DNA of 50,170 nt from Dorea sp. D27. GTDB taxonomy: Bacteria; Bacillota; Clostridia; Lachnospirales; Lachnospiraceae. The stretch's first letter is position 1, and each line of letters opens with the position of its first letter. A program made the position numbers and the translations under genes. The notes beneath the pieces are model-generated. The model saw only the letters and a program-made list of their open reading frames with translations. It was not told the origin of the DNA and ran no database searches. Positions 17,613-25,825 of the stretch are shown piece by piece. The stretch is from the NCBI RefSeq assembly GCF_001185345.1, contig NZ_KQ236747.1, positions 296,341 to 346,510 of the forward strand. The letters are read 5' to 3'.

Positions 17613-18295
17613 ATCGCATTGATTATATGACAGAATTGGCCGCATTATTACAGGATGTTCCGGTGGAAGAGCGCAGGGAGGCGATGAAGTATTACAACGA
17701 TTACTTTGATGATGCGGGTGAGGAGAACGAGCAGCGGGTCATCGAAGAGCTCGGAGGCCCGGAAAAAGTTGCGGCAACGATAAAAGCCGGCCTCAATGGA
17801 GGCGGGGACGCTGAAGGAGAGTTCAGCGAGACCGGATATACGGATACAAGATTTGAACAAAAAGACGTACCTGCAGGAAGAGAAGGTTACACATACGGAG
17901 GGCAGGAGCCGCCAAGGACGAACCGTACATTGAAGATAATCCTTATTATTGCAATTATTATCGTAGGAGCCCCGGTTGTCATACCGGTTTCCATCGGAAT
18001 TACATTGGCTGTAGTGGCATGTGTATTTGCATTGTTTCTCATCTTTATCGCTCTTGTCATTGCATCTATAGCAGTGGTGATAGCAGGGATATCATTATTC
18101 TGCATCGGAATCGGGAATCTCGTGCCTGCGCTTGCAGTAGGCTTGGCACTTGTCGGTACAGGACTCTTGCTGGCAGTTATAGGCACGATTGCGACAGTAG
18201 GTACTGTAAGGCTCTGTATTATAGTTTTCCCGGGCATTATAAGAGGAATTGTATGGATATTAAGAAGACCATTCCAAGGAAGGGCGGTGGCATAA
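17609..18295 (+). CDS. DUF1700 (HAAS domain) membrane protein
   Basis: A 228-residue protein. The first 60 residues are a HAAS signalling domain (MTELAALLQDVPVEERREAM, then YYNDYFDDAGEE and IEELGGPEKVAATI), which typically pairs with PadR proteins. A Gly/charged linker follows, then a long run of hydrophobic segments from about residue 108 to 215 making three or four membrane spans. Overlap with padR and a 3-base gap to the next gene mark one operon. It may pass an envelope signal to PadR; this is inference from family context. Confidence 0.88.
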   Translation: MNRIDYMTELAALLQDVPVEERREAMKYYNDYFDDAGEENEQRVIEELGGPEKVAATIKAGLNGGGDAEGEFSETGYTDTRFEQKDVPAGREGYTYGGQEPPRTNRTLKIILIIAIIIVGAPVVIPVSIGITLAVVACVFALFLIFIALVIASIAVVIAGISLFCIGIGNLVPALAVGLALVGTGLLLAVIGTIATVGTVRLCIIVFPGIIRGIVWILRRPFQGRAVA

Positions 18296-18298
18296 GTT

Positions 18299-19132
18299 AT
18301 GAGAAGAGGGTGGAAGATTTTCTGGATAATATGTGCAGTCATTGCTGCAGTTGGTTTTGCATGCTGTATGACGGCAATGGCACTTGGTGTCACGGCGGAG
18401 GCGATAGAGGAACGTTTTCCCAATGGATTTGCCATCGTGAAAAACAGTGACTGGCATCACAGCGGAAACACATATACCGGTGAAGTGGATGAAAGTCAGA
18501 CGTTTTCCAATATGCAGATTCAAGAGATAGATGCCCACATATCTGGAGGAGAACTGCAGGTGCTGCAGTCAGATTCAGATGAGATTAAGATTGAGACATC
18601 GGGCATCGATTCCCGTCTGAAGCTTAAATACTACGTAGAAGACGGGGAACTGAAGATAGAGACAAAAAAACACATATGGGGTATAAATGGCGGGAAACAT
18701 ATAGGTACAGTATATTTGTTCGTGCCAAAAGGATACGAATTTGATGATGTAAGCTTTGAAGTGGGAGCAGGTTATCTGTATGTGGAAGACATTTCCGCCA
18801 ACAGCCTTGATATAGAAGTAGGGGCAGGCGCGGCCGATGTCAGCAGCTTTCACGCTGGTGAAGCCAGTCTGGACTGCGGGGCAGGCAGGATTACGGCGTC
18901 GGGACTGGCGGACTGGGAAATGGATATCGACTGCGGCATAGGTGAGATTGCCCTTGCTGTCAATGCGAAGCTGGAAGATTACAGCTATGATATCAAATGT
19001 GGAATCGGACAGGTGGACGTAGGAGATGAACATTTTACCGGCCTGGGATCCAAGAAGACGATAGAACACGCGACGGGCAAAGAGATAAATATTGACTGCG
19101 GAATAGGTAAAGTAAGCGTGGACTTTTATTAG
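18299..19132 (+). CDS. DUF4097-family membrane-anchored beta-helix protein
   Basis: A 277-residue protein with one N-terminal membrane segment (about 7-29) and an extracytoplasmic domain of repeating beta strands. Repeats with the pattern xDCGxGxI are visible, for example in LDCGAGRITASG, MDIDCGIGEIAL, IKCGIGQVDVG and IDCGIGKVSVD. This is characteristic of DUF4097 (putative adhesin / LiaG-like) proteins. It sits between the HAAS protein and PspC and probably acts in the same envelope-sensing unit. No catalytic residues are evident. Confidence 0.85.
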   Translation: MRRGWKIFWIICAVIAAVGFACCMTAMALGVTAEAIEERFPNGFAIVKNSDWHHSGNTYTGEVDESQTFSNMQIQEIDAHISGGELQVLQSDSDEIKIETSGIDSRLKLKYYVEDGELKIETKKHIWGINGGKHIGTVYLFVPKGYEFDDVSFEVGAGYLYVEDISANSLDIEVGAGAADVSSFHAGEASLDCGAGRITASGLADWEMDIDCGIGEIALAVNAKLEDYSYDIKCGIGQVDVGDEHFTGLGSKKTIEHATGKEINIDCGIGKVSVDFY

Positions 19133-19179
19133 ACAGATACGACAATAACAAATAGATATGAAAAAAGGAGGATTTAACT

Positions 19180-19371
19180 ATGGAGACAAAGAGACTATAT
19201 CGTTCCAGGCAGAGCCGTATGATCTGCGGCGTATGCGGAGGCATTGCAGAATACTTCAACGTGGACCCGACACTCATCAGGCTGGGGCTCGTCCTGCTTG
19301 CCTGTACAGGAACCGGCATACTTGCATATTTCATCGCTGCGATTATCATACCGGACCAGCCTCAGAATTAA
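19180..19371 (+). CDS. PspC-domain small membrane protein
   Basis: A 63-residue protein made of a single PspC domain: the N-terminal RLYRSRQSRMICGVCGGIAEYFNVDPTLIR motif region, then one hydrophobic span (about 36-57). PspC proteins act in phage-shock or LiaFSR-type envelope stress systems as membrane sensors. AAAGGAGG lies 8 bases before ATG 19180. It closes the padR operon; a palindromic repeat follows 11 bases after the stop. Confidence 0.92.
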   Translation: METKRLYRSRQSRMICGVCGGIAEYFNVDPTLIRLGLVLLACTGTGILAYFIAAIIIPDQPQN

Positions 19372-19382
19372 ATCATTTATTT

Positions 19383-19427
19383 CATAGGGGTCAGACCCCC
19401 GCATATGCGAGGGGTCTGACCCCTATG
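19383..19427. repeat. GGGGTCAGACCCC palindromic repeat, copy 1
   Basis: Arms CATAGGGGTCAGACCCC and its complement enclose CGCATATGCG-like bases; only one base is unpaired. The same core forms a perfect 56-base palindrome at 44351-44406. Both lie in intergenic space downstream of a gene. It could serve as a bidirectional terminator, though T runs are weak. Similar GGGGTCAGACCCC repeats are scattered in other bacterial genomes. Confidence 0.75.
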
Positions 19428-19492
19428 CAAATTCTGTATATTTTCAGAAAACTTGTCAATACTCTCTAAAAATGAAAAGGAGAGTTTTGACT

Positions 19493-19687
19493 ATGTCTGG
19501 GAAGAAGAGCAAACCAATTAACCTTCATGAACTTACGGATGAGGAGAAGATAAAGTATGAGATAGCGGAGGAGCTTGGTCTTTTGGATAAGGTGATGGCT
19601 GATGGCTGGAAATCGCTGTCGTCCAAGGAGACAGGGCGAATTGGCGGCCTGATTACGAAAAAGAAACGGGAGAAGGAGAAAAAGTAA
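19493..19687 (+). CDS. Small acid-soluble spore protein, alpha/beta type
   Basis: A 64-residue DNA-binding spore protein. It shows the family pattern KYEIAEELGLLDKV followed by GW and SSKETGRIGGLITKKKRE; the first part includes the EIA site where the germination protease cuts this family. Such proteins coat and protect spore DNA. AAAGGAG with an 8-base gap selects ATG 19493; an ATG at 19472 in the same frame has no site. I see no clear vegetative promoter, in line with forespore (sigma-G) control. It shows that the organism sporulates or descends from a sporulator. Confidence 0.88.
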   Translation: MSGKKSKPINLHELTDEEKIKYEIAEELGLLDKVMADGWKSLSSKETGRIGGLITKKKREKEKK

Positions 19688-19734
19688 CAGAAATATTACG
19701 AATATTAATAAGTGTGAACAATTGCCGACAAAGG

Positions 19735-19763
19735 TTGAAAATCCAATATCCTTTTGCTATAAT
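19735..19763 (+). promoter_or_regulatory. Promoter of the WecG/TagA-like gene
   Basis: TTGAAA (19735-19740) and TATAAT (19758-19763) with a 17-base spacer, 34 bases before the start codon. Confidence 0.7.
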
Positions 19764-19796
19764 CGAAAAACTGGAATAACATGATAAGGTGAGCAT

Positions 19797-20495
19797 ATGA
19801 ACGATAAGATTAGCGTTTTAGATATTGATATTGACAACTATACTGCTAAAGAAGCGATGAAGGAGACGGTCCGCTACCTGGAATCAGATCCTGTCAATGT
19901 CGTGGAACTGGTGACGGTTGACGGACTGATGCAGATGGATGAGGTGCCGGAGCTTAAGGATGACATACGGAAGTTCGACCTTGTGCTTGCAGGTGACAAG
20001 ACGATACTGGAGGCAGCAGACATTACGGACAGAAGAACCATACAGGAGACAGAAGGACATGTGTTTATGAAGATGTTCTTCCGCTATATCCATAAGAACC
20101 ACAAAAGAGTATATCTTCTTGTCGAGTCTGAAGAGGAAGGGGAGCACCTGTACAATTATCTGGAGCATTCCTACAGCGGTTCCCAGATTGTCGGGCTGGC
20201 CAAAGTATCGGCCCAGAACCGTGCGGACGATATGCTTGTCAACGCCATCAACGGGGGAGAGGTTGACTGCGTGATCTCCATATTGTCTTCTCCGCTGCAG
20301 GAAGAATTTATCGCCAAGAACCGCGGAATACTCAACACGAGAATCTGGATGGGCCTTGGCAAAGGGATACTTCCGGTTGGAAGGCCCGGATTCGGACAGG
20401 GCAGGATAACACAGTTCCTTTTGAAGAGAATCTTTAAGAAAGAGATAGAAAAAAGGAAGAGAGATATGAGCGAAGCGCTGGTGTCCGCAAAATAA
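19797..20495 (+). CDS. WecG/TagA/CpsF-like protein (GT26), divergent active site
   Basis: A 232-residue homologue of GT26 glycosyltransferases, which add ManNAc-type sugars to lipid-linked precursors of wall teichoic acid or enterobacterial common antigen. The fold pattern is there (VVELVTVDGLMQM, DLVLAGDKT, SSPLQEEFI, IWMGLGKG). Usual members have an Asn-Pro-Glu after the first strand, ADG, and GxPxQE; here these read VDGL, AGD and SSPLQE. The substrate or even the activity may therefore differ. GGTGAGCAT leads into ATG 19797. It is a single-gene unit with its own promoter and terminator. Confidence 0.75.
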   Translation: MNDKISVLDIDIDNYTAKEAMKETVRYLESDPVNVVELVTVDGLMQMDEVPELKDDIRKFDLVLAGDKTILEAADITDRRTIQETEGHVFMKMFFRYIHKNHKRVYLLVESEEEGEHLYNYLEHSYSGSQIVGLAKVSAQNRADDMLVNAINGGEVDCVISILSSPLQEEFIAKNRGILNTRIWMGLGKGILPVGRPGFGQGRITQFLLKRIFKKEIEKRKRDMSEALVSAK

Positions 20496-20564
20496 GAAAA
20501 ATATAAGAATTTATTTTTGGTAACAATGTACATGGTATAGAATGTGAAAAATATATGAAAAGTT

Positions 20565-20607
20565 GAGGAAATTAACAAAAAATTGTTATTTCCTCTTTCT
20601 TTTTTTG
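20565..20607 (+). terminator. Rho-independent terminator
   Basis: GAGGAAAT-AACAA pairs with TTGTT-ATTTCCTC (one bulged T) and is followed by TTTCTTTTTTT. It ends the WecG/TagA-like transcript. Confidence 0.85.
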
Positions 20608-20709
20608 TTGATATATATTAATATAGATTTTAGTAGTATGCGTTTGAGGGCTTTGAAAGCTTTTTTTGTTGTGAAAAATGCATATTGAAATGAGTGGAGG
20701 AGATGGAAT

Positions 20710-21798
20710 ATGATATCTAATCAAATACTTCAAAATACAATTGAAGGATTGAAAGGGATTACGAGGATAGACTTCTGCGTGATGGACACCGACGGTAAAT
20801 CTCTTGCAAGTACTTTCTCAGAACAGGAGAATTATGAGGAAGAGGTAGTATCCTTCGTAGAATCCCCGGCCGACAGCCAGGTTGTCCAGGGATATCAGTT
20901 TTTTAAAATCTTTGACGAGCACCAGTTGGAATATATTTTACTTGCCAACGGGGGTGGAGATGATGTATATATGGTAGGGAAGATTGCTACGTTCCAGATT
21001 CAGAATCTTCTGGTGGCATACAAGGAGCGTTTTGATAAGGATAACTTCATCAAGAATCTGCTGCTTGACAACCTTTTGCTGGTTGACATCTATAACCGTG
21101 CCAAAAAGCTACATATTGACACGGAGGTGAGGCGCGTTATCTTTATCATAGAGACAAAGCACGAGAAAGACAGCAATGCACTTGACAATGTGCGCACGCT
21201 TCTTGGCAATAAGTCGAAAGATTTTGTGACGGCAGTTGATGAAAAGAACATCATCGTCGTAAAAGAACTGGAAGCCAATGATGGCCATGAAGAACTGGAA
21301 AAAGTGGCAAAGGAGCTTTACGAGCTTCTGAAAGAAGATGGTGAGGAAGAGATTCTTATCGCTTACGGCACCATCGTCAATGACATCAAAGAAGTATCAA
21401 AATCCTACAAAGAAGCAAAGCTTGCTTTGGATGTAGGCAAGATATTCTTCGGTGAGAAGAATATCATGGCTTACAGCGCGCTCGGAATAGGCCGGCTGAT
21501 CTATCAGCTTCCCATTCCTCTGTGCAAGATGTTCATCCGTGAGATTTTTGAGGGGAAATCACCAGATGATTTTGATGAGGAGACACTGACGACTATCAAC
21601 AAATTCTTTGAAAATAATCTGAACGTGTCAGAGACATCGAGACAGTTGTATATACACCGTAATACATTAGTGTACCGGCTGGATAAATTACAGAAAAGCA
21701 CAGGACTTGATCTGCGCGTATTCGAGGATGCCATTACATTCAAGATTGCACTCATGGTAGTGAAATACATGAAATATATGGAGTCCTTGGAGTATTAG
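20710..21798 (+). CDS. CdaR/PucR-type transcriptional regulator
   Basis: A 362-residue protein. Its C-terminal 60 residues form the PucR/CdaR helix-turn-helix (NNLNVSETSRQLYIHRNTLVYRLDKLQKSTGLDLR). The centre has a GGDEF-like CdaR region without GGDEF residues, and the N-terminus (about 1-100) resembles a PAS/GAF-like sensing domain. GTGGAGGAGATGGAAT precedes ATG 20710. It ends 16 bases before ftsE, so it is probably transcribed with the ftsEX genes and may regulate that cluster. The ligand is unknown. Confidence 0.85.
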   Translation: MISNQILQNTIEGLKGITRIDFCVMDTDGKSLASTFSEQENYEEEVVSFVESPADSQVVQGYQFFKIFDEHQLEYILLANGGGDDVYMVGKIATFQIQNLLVAYKERFDKDNFIKNLLLDNLLLVDIYNRAKKLHIDTEVRRVIFIIETKHEKDSNALDNVRTLLGNKSKDFVTAVDEKNIIVVKELEANDGHEELEKVAKELYELLKEDGEEEILIAYGTIVNDIKEVSKSYKEAKLALDVGKIFFGEKNIMAYSALGIGRLIYQLPIPLCKMFIREIFEGKSPDDFDEETLTTINKFFENNLNVSETSRQLYIHRNTLVYRLDKLQKSTGLDLRVFEDAITFKIALMVVKYMKYMESLEY

Positions 21799-21814
21799 TA
21801 ATCAGGAGGAGAAT

Positions 21815-22501
21815 ATGATTGAATTAAAAGAAGTGACGAAAGAGTACTCAAAAGGGGTTGCAGCCCTCAATGGCATCAATCTGAAGATTGACCAGGGCGA
21901 ATTTGTATTCATAGTCGGCGACAGCGGTTCCGGTAAATCGACGCTGATACGTCTGATTATGAAGGAGCTTGATCCTACATCAGGTACTATAGTCGTGAAC
22001 GGGCAGAACCTGAACAGGATGAAGCACAGGAAGATTCCGATGTATCGCAGAGGGCTCGGGGTCGTGTTCCAGGATTTCCGTCTTCTGAAGGACAGGAATA
22101 TCTATGAAAACATAGCATTTGCACTGCGGGTGACGGAAAAGCCGACTCGTGTGATAAAAAAGAAAGTTCCGGCGGCATTGTCACTCGTCGGGCTGGCGCA
22201 GAAGTATAAGTCTTTCCCTAAGGAACTGTCCGGCGGGGAGCAGCAGCGTGTAGCCATTGCCAGGGCGATTGTAAATGAGCCTGCCATACTGCTGGCAGAT
22301 GAGCCGACCGGTAATCTGGATCCCACCAATTCATGGGAAATTATGAAACTTCTAGAAGAGGCGAATGAGAGAGGGACGACCGTATTGGTGGTTACTCATA
22401 ACCAGGAGATTGTAAACGAGATGAAGAAGCGCGTTGTTACGATGAAGAAGGGTGTCATCGTCAGCGACGAGAAAAAAGGTGGGTATAGTAATGAGAATTA
22501 G
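21815..22501 (+). CDS. ftsE: Cell-division ABC ATPase FtsE
   Basis: FtsE is the cytoplasmic ATPase of FtsEX, which controls peptidoglycan hydrolases at the division site. The protein has 228 residues with Walker A GDSGSGKS (35-42), the signature LSGGEQQR (138-145), Walker B ILLADEP (158-164) and VTHN as H-loop. AGGAGG precedes ATG 21815. It overlaps ftsX by 11 bases. The next genes encode an M23 hydrolase and an S41 protease, fitting a wall-remodelling operon. Confidence 0.96.
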   Translation: MIELKEVTKEYSKGVAALNGINLKIDQGEFVFIVGDSGSGKSTLIRLIMKELDPTSGTIVVNGQNLNRMKHRKIPMYRRGLGVVFQDFRLLKDRNIYENIAFALRVTEKPTRVIKKKVPAALSLVGLAQKYKSFPKELSGGEQQRVAIARAIVNEPAILLADEPTGNLDPTNSWEIMKLLEEANERGTTVLVVTHNQEIVNEMKKRVVTMKKGVIVSDEKKGGYSNEN

Positions 22502-23399
22502 CACAGTTGGATATTCGATGAGACAAGGGGTCAAGAACATCCGCAGAAATAAGATGTTTTCCATTGCATCTATCGCCACTATGGCGGCATGTATCTTTCT
22601 GTTCGGACTGTTCTATTCCATTGTAATAAACTTTAACTACATAGTAGACAAAGCGGAAGAAGGAGTGGCCATCACCGTGTTCTTTGAAAATGATGCCACA
22701 CAGAGCCAGAAGGATAAGGTCGGGGAGGACCTGGAGAATGCCGAGGGCGTTTTAAAGGTGAACTACATCAGTGCGGATGAAGCGTGGGATAAGTTCAAAG
22801 ATGATTATTTCGGCGAGTCCGGCGACCTTGCAGAAGGATTCAAAAGCGACAATCCGCTTGCAAATTCAGACAACTACGAGGTGTACATGTCGGACGTATC
22901 GAAGCAGAAGGATGTGGTATCCTACGCGGAAAGCCTGGACGGCGTCCGTAAGGTCAACAAGTCCGACGTTGTGGCGAAAACGCTCACGAGCGTGAACAAG
23001 CTTGTCGGTTACGTATCCGCGGCTATTATCGTCATACTGCTTATCGTGTCGGTATTCCTCATAAGCAACACGGTAACGATGGGTGTTACGGTGAGGCGGG
23101 AAGAGATAGCGATTATGAAGTATATAGGGGCCAAAGACGGATTCGTCAGGTCGCCGTTCGTAATCGAAGGTCTGCTCATAGGGGTGATTGGCGCCGTACT
23201 GCCGCTGATTCTTCTGTATTTCCTCTACAGCAAAGTGATAGAATACATCATGGTCAAGTTCAGTCTGCTCAACAATATAGTAGACTTCCTGCCGGTAATG
23301 CAGGTATATAAGACGTTGCTTCCTGTAGGCCTTGCTTTGGGAGTAGGCATTGGTTTCCTGGGAAGTTTCGTGACAATCAGAAAACACCTTAAAGTATAA
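22491..23399 (+). CDS. ftsX: Cell-division permease-like protein FtsX
   Basis: A 302-residue membrane partner of FtsE. It has one N-terminal span (about 21-45), a large extracytoplasmic loop (about 46-165) that in this family contacts the hydrolase, and three C-terminal spans of the FtsX/MacB type (VTVRREEIAIMKYIGAKDGFVRSPF). I start at ATG 22491, preceded by AAAGGTGGG, inside the end of ftsE. The gene for the probable coiled-coil M23 partner lies 20 bases downstream. Confidence 0.95.
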   Translation: MRISTVGYSMRQGVKNIRRNKMFSIASIATMAACIFLFGLFYSIVINFNYIVDKAEEGVAITVFFENDATQSQKDKVGEDLENAEGVLKVNYISADEAWDKFKDDYFGESGDLAEGFKSDNPLANSDNYEVYMSDVSKQKDVVSYAESLDGVRKVNKSDVVAKTLTSVNKLVGYVSAAIIVILLIVSVFLISNTVTMGVTVRREEIAIMKYIGAKDGFVRSPFVIEGLLIGVIGAVLPLILLYFLYSKVIEYIMVKFSLLNNIVDFLPVMQVYKTLLPVGLALGVGIGFLGSFVTIRKHLKV

Positions 23400-23419
23400 A
23401 ATCAAGGGGGATACGTAAG

Positions 23420-24529
23420 ATGCGAGGGAAGAGAATATGGAGCGTGCTGCTGGTAACAGTTCTCTGTATGGGGATGGCGATACAGGTGAACGCCTCAAGT
23501 ATCGGCGACACGAAGAAAAAGGCAGAGGAACTGGAATCAAAGAAGAAAGCGGCTGAGGATGAGAAAAATTCTCTGGCGGCCCAGCTCGATTCGATCGTGG
23601 CCGAGATGGAAGACACGAAAGCCAGGATTGAAGAAAAAGAGGCTGAGATTGAAAAGAAAGAAGAAGAGCTGATTCAGGCAAAAGTCGATGAAAATGACCA
23701 GTACGAGAGTATGAAGAAGAGAATCCAGTATATGTATGAAAACGGCAATTCCCAGTTCATAGAGATTCTCGTACAGTCGAAGAGCATCGGTGATTTTCTG
23801 AACAATGCGGAGTATATCACGACTATATCTGAGTATGACAGAAGCATGCTCGTACAGTTCCAGGAGATCGTCAAAGAGGTCGAGGAGCAGGAAAAGGCGC
23901 TGCAGGAAGAATACGATGAGCTTGAGACGATGCAGAACGACCTGATTGCCAAGCAGGACAGCATCAATACTATGCTGGAGAGCAAGAATGCGGAGATCAG
24001 CCAGCTGGAAAGCGAGATAGGCGCTACCGCCGATACGCTCGCGAAGCTGGAGGCTGCCGCGGCGGCTGCGGCGCGTAAGCAGGCAGAGGCCACTCAGACG
24101 TACAGCGGAGGCAGTGCGGGGGCGGCTGTCGTATCGGGTAACGGGACATTCACACATCCTTGTCCTGGATATAGTTACATATCAAGTGAATTTGGCTGGC
24201 GTGCACAGCCGATTCCAGGTGCAAGCTCCAATCACAAAGGGATGGACTTTGCCGCGGCTACAGGGACACCGATATACGCGGCGGCAGGCGGAACCGTGGT
24301 ATCTGCAGGCTACAGCGGCAATGCCGGTAACCTGATTATTATCAATCACGGAAATGGACTGCAGACATATTACATGCACTGCAATAATATCTATGTAAGA
24401 GCAGGTCAGAGCGTTAGCAAGGGACAGAACATCGGCGCGGTAGGAAGTACAGGCAATTCTTCCGGCCCGCACCTTCATTTCCAGGTAATGTCAGGCGGTA
24501 CGCCGGTCAACCCGCGTAATTATTTATAA
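23420..24529 (+). CDS. M23 peptidase with N-terminal coiled coil (EnvC/PcsB-like)
   Basis: A 369-residue exported murein hydrolase. The signal peptide spans about 1-26. A long coiled coil (about 28-215, very Glu/Lys rich) follows, then an Ala-rich hinge and a LytM/M23 domain. Zinc ligands are present: H272 and D276 in NHKGMD, and H353 in HLH (351-353), with H320 as the further catalytic His. Unlike EnvC, the site looks complete, so the protein may cut peptidoglycan itself. FtsX loops activate such coiled-coil proteins in other bacteria; position directly after ftsX supports that here. Confidence 0.93.
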   Translation: MRGKRIWSVLLVTVLCMGMAIQVNASSIGDTKKKAEELESKKKAAEDEKNSLAAQLDSIVAEMEDTKARIEEKEAEIEKKEEELIQAKVDENDQYESMKKRIQYMYENGNSQFIEILVQSKSIGDFLNNAEYITTISEYDRSMLVQFQEIVKEVEEQEKALQEEYDELETMQNDLIAKQDSINTMLESKNAEISQLESEIGATADTLAKLEAAAAAAARKQAEATQTYSGGSAGAAVVSGNGTFTHPCPGYSYISSEFGWRAQPIPGASSNHKGMDFAAATGTPIYAAAGGTVVSAGYSGNAGNLIIINHGNGLQTYYMHCNNIYVRAGQSVSKGQNIGAVGSTGNSSGPHLHFQVMSGGTPVNPRNYL

Positions 24530-24545
24530 GAACAGGACTCGTATC

Positions 24546-25730
24546 ATGAAGAAAAACAATGGATTTATCAAGGGGGCGCTCTGCGGCGCCCTTGCTGTAT
24601 TATTAGTTGCAGGGCTTGTATCCTGCGGAAGCAGAATGAACAAGGCGTCAGCCGGCAAAGAAGAAGTGGTGGACAACGAGACAGAGGATAAGCTGGAGAT
24701 GCTCCAGCAGCTCATTGATGGCAGCTACCTTGGAGACGTGGATGAAGATGCACTCCAGAGCGGAATATACAAAGGGTATATCAATGGGCTTGCAGATCCG
24801 TACTCTGTCTACTACGACAAAGAGGAGACGGAGCAGCTCCTTGAGACGACGTCAGGGGAATACAGCGGCATCGGCGCCGTACTAAGCCAGAACAGAGAGA
24901 CCGGCATCATCACCATACTACAGGTATATGACGATTCTCCCGCGCAGAAAGCCGGCATCCAAGATAACGATATACTTTATAAGGTGGAAGGCGAAGAAGT
25001 GACTGGTGTGGATCTGACAGAAGTCGTCTCCAACATCAAAGGAGAAGAAGGGACAGAAGTCAAGATGACTGTGCTGAGGGGTGATGCCAATGACGAGGTG
25101 GAGGTGACCGCGGTCAGGGGTAAGGTTGAGGCGCAGACCGTCAAATATGAGATGAAGGACGGCCAAGTGGGCTATATCCGTGTGTCGGAATTCGATTCCG
25201 TCACATATGACCAGTATAAAGCAGCCATTGAAGATCTGGAAGGACAGGGGATGAAAGGCCTCGTCGTAGACCTGCGGAACAATCCGGGCGGCAATCTGGC
25301 CACCGTGTGCGATATGCTCGACCTCATGCTGCCAGAAGGGCTGATCGTATATACGGAAGATAAGGATGGGAAACGTTCAGAAGAGACATCGGACGAGGAA
25401 CACCAGTTCAAGCTTCCGATGACCGTGCTTGTCAACGGCAACAGCGCCAGCGCGTCTGAGATATATGCCGGTGCAATCCAGGACTATGGCCTTGGAGAGA
25501 TCATCGGAACCCAGACTTACGGAAAAGGTGTCGTGCAGCAGATATTTGACCTAAAGGACGGCACCTGCGTGAAGCTGACAATTGCTGAATATTTTACGCC
25601 AAAAGGGAGAAACATTAATGGAAAGGGCATTACTCCTGATGTAGAAGTAGAGTACGAAGCAGACAAGGCTAATCCAGAAGCGGATAATCAGCTGGATAAA
25701 GCATTGGAAGTAATAAAAGGCAATATGTAA
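24546..25730 (+). CDS. S41-family C-terminal processing protease (CtpA type), possible lipoprotein
   Basis: A 394-residue extracytoplasmic protease with the order signal, small helical domain, PDZ (about 95-185) and S41 catalytic core. The nucleophile lies in NGNSASASE (299-305), with the catalytic lysine K327 in TYGKGVVQ. Most Clostridial homologues have a simple membrane anchor; here LVSC at 24-27 fits a lipobox, so C27 may be lipidated. It follows the M23 gene by 16 bases and could process that hydrolase or other wall enzymes. A terminator follows directly. Confidence 0.92.
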   Translation: MKKNNGFIKGALCGALAVLLVAGLVSCGSRMNKASAGKEEVVDNETEDKLEMLQQLIDGSYLGDVDEDALQSGIYKGYINGLADPYSVYYDKEETEQLLETTSGEYSGIGAVLSQNRETGIITILQVYDDSPAQKAGIQDNDILYKVEGEEVTGVDLTEVVSNIKGEEGTEVKMTVLRGDANDEVEVTAVRGKVEAQTVKYEMKDGQVGYIRVSEFDSVTYDQYKAAIEDLEGQGMKGLVVDLRNNPGGNLATVCDMLDLMLPEGLIVYTEDKDGKRSEETSDEEHQFKLPMTVLVNGNSASASEIYAGAIQDYGLGEIIGTQTYGKGVVQQIFDLKDGTCVKLTIAEYFTPKGRNINGKGITPDVEVEYEADKANPEADNQLDKALEVIKGNM

Positions 25731-25734
25731 GTAT

Positions 25735-25764
25735 AAGGGGAATGTCTGTTTGGCATTCCCTTTT
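25735..25764 (+). terminator. Rho-independent terminator after the S41 protease gene
   Basis: AAGGGGAATG pairs with CATTCCCTTTT around a 9-base loop, with a short T run at 25761-25764. Confidence 0.75.
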
Positions 25765-25825
25765 AATTTCCCTTGTGCTAAAATAAAACATGGTATGTAC
25801 TTTTAGAAGCAGAAAGGAAGCATAT

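Noticed and set aside
25765..25825. PyrR attenuator or strong promoter in front of pyrC
   Set aside because: The gap is 60 bases, with no terminator/antiterminator pair and no PyrR-binding loop; candidate boxes have poor spacing.
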